From positions 1-8,175 of the forward strand of contig DAOTTX010000339.1 of NCBI GenBank assembly GCA_034437515.1: a DNA stretch of 8,175 nt, read 5' to 3'. The translations under genes and the position numbers were made by a program. Below, in pieces: positions 7,401 to 8,175 of this stretch. Source of the DNA: DAOTTX01 sp034437515. Its GTDB lineage: Bacteria > Chloroflexota > Anaerolineae > Aggregatilineales > Phototrophicaceae. The notes below the pieces were generated by a model that saw only the letters and a list, made by a program, of their open reading frames with translations, had not been told where the DNA came from and made no database searches. The first letter of the stretch is position 1, and each line of letters begins with the position of its first letter.

Positions 7401-7700
7401 ATTGATCCCGGTTTGGCGACCAGCCAGCAAATCGGCACTCAGCCGAGCTTCAGCCGAGTTGATGTCGAACGTGGTTGGGGGTGGTGGTGGTTCAGTAACA
7501 TCGAGTTCCGTGACGACCGTGTGGTGCTGTCCTCAAGCTATTTACCGCCGGGTGTGTACGAGTACGTCTACACCATACGGCCCTCGCTGCCCGGCACTTT
7601 CAACGTCATCCCGGCGACCGCGCAGGAGTTTTACTATCCGGAGATCTACGGGCGTAGCGATGGCATGATCTTCACCGTGCTGCCTGCACTTGAAGATTAA
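1500..7700 (+). CDS. Secreted bacterial alpha-2-macroglobulin with CIEQ thioester and embedded SH3-like domain
   Basis: This 2066-residue protein is probably a broad-spectrum protease trap outside the membrane: bait cleavage exposes a Cys-Gln thioester that bonds covalently to the protease. Residues 1-26 are a signal or anchor sequence (RR, then a hydrophobic core) without a lipobox Cys. Approximate domains: Big_5/Ig-like domains 30-128, 130-232, 234-346 and 349-444; an MG1-like segment 449-530; SH3-like 538-617; MG-type 665-760; MG2 769-865 (YRPGETVYYRG at 778-788); MG3 from 871; another MG domain from 1003; bait-region domain 1132-1285; bait-like linker with Gly1330-1336; A2M domain from TAYW at 1352 with LPDNLTTW at 1373-1380; thioester domain about 1547-1830 with Cys1577-Ile-Glu-Gln1580 and DGGWGW at 1627-1632; C-terminal domain from about 1914 with EDPIPAG near 1958 and PEIYGRSD at 2047-2054. 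The family is clear and the gene intact; domain limits are by eye. E. coli YfhM is the nearest well-known relative, but that one is a lipoprotein. No penicillin-binding protein 1C gene, its usual partner, is in the window. Protease targets are unknown. Confidence 0.96.
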   Translation: MQRRYVIMFFGVVVLLLLGQVPVIQQESTDDPFTLTNSTPEAGGRLDAQASITLFFNRRIDCDSVSTAVTVTPTIAGAFTCVGFTVTFAPDEPYTVDTIYRVRVRDTLRSDDGATLNTGTEIHMYTNQSLLVSQLIPANGSESISVGSDFTVVFDRPVIPLGTSVEQDDLPQPLSFDPPLTGTGEWVNTFVYRFEPGELLPPASVLTVTVDGGLTAADGTSLPEPFVAVMTTAEPQFRSYRLAQATSYTLQPQLNVYFNMAVDRVAVEEGFTLRPASVYVDDTSDDSLDLSTLTLDDPISGSFRWENGAHAIFTPDEELLLETTYVAQIATDAITTPAQETLWSFSTLPYPQLLDQRPDDGAVTDSYFGFNLTFNTYMNAETINERLTIDPEPEFFNGYRSNFQYIGSFEAKGSTLYTINIEPGIEDIYGNTYDEPITFTYETEPYEPSLSLRVPRGIGFYNAYKDDTSFFVRHLNVDKLGMQLYTTDVSTFPMLLLGNREIETSLLHERLLREWQIEVPSPQDTSFPSLVSLGGAVGCEGRSDFTLAVGDVATVNTESEAYSHPVDGAAQMRLFAGYQVPVISGPVCVDEEVWWQLEVDETEVWVDEEQAALEYAATTETAQIDVVNADGSALAPGIYVLQVSMDDPLPENPYVQSHTLMVMTANLTMKTGRDTVTVWVTDVQSGEPLAAQPITIYSADGIIAAGVTDDDGLLTVPVDPVENIVTRQRVAMLHTDEHFGVGMSGWADGIDPGMFEGISARFSDQNYQAAIYTDREAYRPGETVYYRGVVRARDDMTYTVPTTLDTVTVSICTRGDCTEREIELTPFGTFDGSLTLAEDARPSGYNEISVTATLADTPFFFSRTFFSVAEFRLPEYAVDVRPAVDDYAAGETMPVMVDGAYYSGGPVSDAAVDYQIVASPLTFRYTGDESYEFFYADPDRDSWSQRQVGEGSAETDNTGTALLEIPARLGERAESQRFMIEATMRDLTDQSVTNRTTVNVHAGEYYIGTRTEHSLARVDETATVNLIVVDWDSQGIPDQTVEVEVVRRLWNNVQRRDPVTGQTQWEYATEDVPVTAGQLTTDAEGKATYTFTPREGGIHYVIFTTRDSLGNEIINDARLWVTSRDYVPWRMNNNNRIDLIPDQDGYNVGETAEILIASPFQGEARALVTVERAGVMYSEVVVLDSNSTIYELLIEEGYAPNIFVSVVIVSGVTEFNPVTEFRVGLVQLPVSIEQKRLTVEIEPEVERAQPEDTVVYRVRTTDHAGEPVQAEVGVALTDAAALVIAPPPSQQDDWLLDQFYQTTGLAVRTSTPLTINADRVTQDILDAIKGGGGGGGNSLPTAFDLRENFVSTAYWNATVVTNEDGEATFEVNLPDNLTTWTLYAYALTDGEDGATRFGQASEDIISTLPVLIRPVTPRFMVVDDELNFAAVVNNNTTEAITADVWLEVNGVTLHGDQRQTVEIAPAGRARVDWPVTVEDVQAVEAVFYVASQDETYTDASRPTLGQGDDQLLPVYRYEVQETASTSGVLREEGQRLEAISLPDVDINEGELVIQMQSSLAATTLGGLDYLRTYPHLCIEQTVSRFLPNIITYATLAELGLENETLEIELNAALDLALQKLYAEQQVDGGWGWYLGEGSHPVTTAYVLIGLVEAQQQGFYVEPTVIEAGRAFVRSMLEAPQRSTPNWRLNRQAFLLYALARSGDPQVAAASNLFDVRDRLNYDALAYLALTLYMIDPQATTRTDAILSDFNNAAIITATGTHWEETYFDRWNWSTDTRTNALALELLVTLTPESDLIPGLVRWLMGQRERDHWETTQETAWSVMALTHWMQVSGDFAPSYHYDVSLNGEEQLEYVTSEATIYDTFELAIDVEQMLQAQVNEVLFSREAGPGNLYYTAYLDVTLPVPAIEAYDQGVVVQRTYSLAGDEDRTPITEARIGENVEVRLTVVVPQTRHYLNIEDPIPAGTEAIDPGLATSQQIGTQPSFSRVDVERGWGWWWFSNIEFRDDRVVLSSSYLPPGVYEYVYTIRPSLPGTFNVIPATAQEFYYPEIYGRSDGMIFTVLPALED
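3111..3350 (+). other. SH3-like domain inside the macroglobulin
   Basis: Residues 538-617 read GCEGRSDFTLAVGDVATV, a variable middle, VPVISGPVC, then WWQLEV and TEVWVDEE. The order is Cys539, L-x-VG-x-x-A-x-V, GPVC (Cys588), WW, and a closing W-V. This follows the plan of bacterial SH3-like domains in secreted Chloroflexota proteins, as I remember them. Cys539 and Cys588 would form its disulfide. Such domains often bind peptidoglycan or other cell-wall polymers, so it may tether the macroglobulin to the envelope; that role is inferred. It sits between the N-terminal Ig-like block and the main MG ring. Confidence 0.6.
5352..5549 (+). other. Bait-like segment with seven-glycine run
   Basis: Residues 1285-1350 join the bait-region domain to the A2M domain. 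They start with a proline-rich APPP and QQDD stretch, then DQFYQTTGLAVRTST, which matches the conserved FY...L.V.T segment of bacterial macroglobulins. Next come a charged stretch, Gly1330-1336 (5487-5507), and DLRENF before the TAYW start of the A2M domain. The flexible, low-complexity character and the position fit the protease-accessible bait. The exact cleavage sites cannot be told from sequence. Confidence 0.5.
6228..6239 (+). other. Thioester motif CIEQ
   Basis: Cys1577, Ile1578, Glu1579 and Gln1580 give the C-x-E-Q motif in which the Cys thiol and Gln side chain form the internal thioester. The preceding YPHL and the following T-V-S-R-F-L-P fit the helix start seen in this family. Its presence places the protein with the thioester-bearing (YfhM-like) bacterial macroglobulins rather than the thioester-less YfaS/MagD type. 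Confidence 0.93.
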
Positions 7701-7706
7701 CACGGA

Positions 7707-7733
7707 TTGCCAAGTGCCAGGGGGTGATATAAT
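7707..7733 (+). promoter_or_regulatory. Strong extended -10 promoter downstream of the macroglobulin
   Basis: TTGCCA (7707-7712) is one base from the -35 consensus. It is followed after a short 15-bp spacer by TGA-TATAAT, a perfect -10 at 7728-7733 with the extended TGn element at 7725-7727. The predicted start is about 7740. No plus-strand protein gene follows within the window, so the product would be a non-coding RNA or a long leader for a gene to the right. The -35 begins only seven bases after the macroglobulin stop. Confidence 0.5.
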
Positions 7734-7824
7734 GGATGAACGTAACTACTCAGGTACCCCCACGTCATTCGGATAATAAGGGGTCATAGCGGGTATCTAT
7801 CGGGCTACAATTTATTACACACAT

Positions 7825-7847
7825 TCACAAATATATTGTGATTTGTG
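7825..7847. repeat. Overlapping palindromes TCACAA-N5-TTGTGA and CACAAAT-N8-ATTTGTG
   Basis: TCACAA (7825-7830) and TTGTGA (7836-7841) form a 17-bp operator-like palindrome. The left arm can instead pair as CACAAAT (7826-7832) with ATTTGTG (7841-7847), giving a 7-bp hairpin. Both lie inside the 175-bp inverted-repeat unit. No gene follows that such an operator would control. Confidence 0.4.
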
Positions 7848-7874
7848 CCATGAAAGTCCATAAATGTTCACTAA

Positions 7875-7900
7875 GGTCATCACAACTACCCTGTGATACC
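7875..7900 (+). repeat. Bulged 9-bp hairpin
   Basis: GGT-c-ATCACA (7875-7884, with C7878 bulged) pairs with TGTGAT-ACC (7892-7900) around the 7-nt loop ACTACCC. It ends one base before the right arm of the 15-bp inverted repeat. No U tract follows, so it is not a terminator. It competes for bases with the alternative helix GGGTATC/GATACCC. Confidence 0.55.
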
Positions 7901-7922
7901 CTACCTGAGTAGTTACCTTTAG

Positions 7923-8175
7923 TTTCTGCTAAAAGAGCAGACTGAGCAAGCAACGTGAAATGCCAGATGGCAAGTCTGGAAAAATAAATCGTGTGAAAAT
8001 AGGGCAAAACAACAGCTAAAGGGTAGCACCCCACAATAACGTGGACGGTTAAATTTGAACCAATTTAGCGCATTCTGAGCCGCAAAAATGCGAATCTATA
8101 AGTTCATTTCAGCTCTCTATGGCTCAAGTTTTGATTTTGTCGTAACAAAAATCGCAACCACGATATCTTGTGGCT
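7923..8175. other. AT-rich non-coding stretch with short hairpins
   Basis: No plausible gene is present; the longest frames are short, hydrophobic or low-quality and lack ribosome binding sites. Small inverted repeats are scattered through it: TCTGCT/AGCAGA (7925-7930, 7936-7941), CCAGA/TCTGG (7963-7967, 7975-7979), CGCATT/AATGCG (8069-8074, 8087-8092) and TTTTGT/ACAAAA around a CGTA loop (8135-8150). None is followed by a run of T typical of an intrinsic terminator. It may be the 5' region of a gene beyond the window or decayed sequence. Confidence 0.45.

Larger units (their letters stand above)
7742..7916. repeat. Perfect 15-bp inverted repeat enclosing 145 bp
   Basis: GTAACTACTCAGGTA (7742-7756) and TACCTGAGTAGTTAC (7902-7916) are exact reverse complements. 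After one mismatch outside the arms, two further A-T pairs are possible (7739-7740 with 7918-7919). The total span is 175 bp. I see no target-site duplication at the flanks and no transposase frame inside, so the element type is open: RNA closing helix or miniature inverted-repeat element. Confidence 0.85.
7740..7922 (+). ncRNA. Candidate structured small RNA with paired ends
   Basis: A transcript from the promoter at 7707-7733 would start within about two bases of GTAACTACTCAGGTA (7742-7756). Its perfect complement TACCTGAGTAGTTAC is at 7902-7916, followed by a short U-rich CTTTAGTTT. The ends would close into a 15-bp helix around about 145 nt. Internal pairings include CCCC/GGGG (7757-7760 with 7780-7783), GGGTATC/GATACCC (7791-7797 with 7895-7901, directly stacked on the closing helix), CACAAAT/ATTTGTG (7826-7832 with 7841-7847) and a bulged 9-bp hairpin at 7875-7900. 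The size and end-closed shape recall 6S RNA, but I recognise no family consensus, and the 3' end lacks a convincing terminator. A small mobile element is the main alternative. The strand is inferred from the promoter only. Confidence 0.33.

Noticed and set aside
6582..7430. A 282-codon minus-strand frame inside the macroglobulin
   Set aside because: It is a long mirror frame of a GC-rich gene whose plus-strand reading contains unmistakable thioester and C-terminal domain motifs.
7720..7761. GGGGGT/ACCCCC as a terminator for the macroglobulin gene
   Set aside because: The loop is about 30 nt and no T run follows; the same C run can also pair with GGGG at 7780-7783.
7736..7789. Short plus-strand frame MNVTTQVPPRHSDNKGS just after the strong -10
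   Set aside because: The ATG would lie at or upstream of the predicted transcript start and has no Shine-Dalgarno sequence.
7825..8034. A 69-codon minus-strand frame in the AT-rich tail
   Set aside because: There is no ribosome binding site, the composition is not protein-like, and it runs through the hairpins and right arm of the inverted repeat.

Overview
The window is dominated by one very large gene: a secreted, thioester-containing bacterial alpha-2-macroglobulin of about 2066 residues (1500-7700, + strand). It also holds a divergently oriented membrane-anchored beta-propeller gene (100-1215, - strand) and a long AT-rich tail with no convincing protein gene (7701-8175). The likely source is a Chloroflexota bacterium of the Anaerolineae type. 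That rests on style rather than a marker gene: Ig-like (Big_5-type) domains at the front of the macroglobulin, an embedded SH3-like domain with the C...GPVC...WW pattern I associate with extracytoplasmic proteins of that phylum, and a TolB/WD40-like propeller behind a Pro/Thr/Ser-rich linker. No rRNA, tRNA or housekeeping gene is present to confirm it.

Layout. Bases 1-103 may carry the last 33 codons of a + strand gene that enters from the left; its stop overlaps the stop of the convergent propeller gene. Bases 1216-1499 are a divergent intergenic region. It has a candidate minus-strand promoter overlapped by a 7-bp inverted repeat that could be an operator, a weaker plus-strand promoter candidate, and a clear Shine-Dalgarno sequence in front of the macroglobulin. 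The macroglobulin fills the centre, with Ig-like and MG-type domains, an SH3-like insert, a bait-like segment with seven glycines, the CIEQ thioester motif and a complete C-terminal domain.

Downstream of its stop lies a good promoter-like sequence (TTGCCA, 15 bp, TGA-TATAAT). Its predicted start falls almost exactly on the left arm of a perfect 15-bp inverted repeat whose right arm is 145 bp further on. A transcript from there would be roughly 180 nt long, with its two ends clamped together and several internal hairpins. This is the most unusual thing in the window: either an unannotated structured RNA or a small inverted-repeat element.

The two main proteins both appear to act outside the cytoplasmic membrane. 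The macroglobulin probably traps foreign or stray proteases through cleavage of its bait segment and covalent capture by the thioester. The propeller is an anchored surface protein of unknown ligand. Nothing in the sequence proves that they work together; their divergent arrangement only allows shared regulation.
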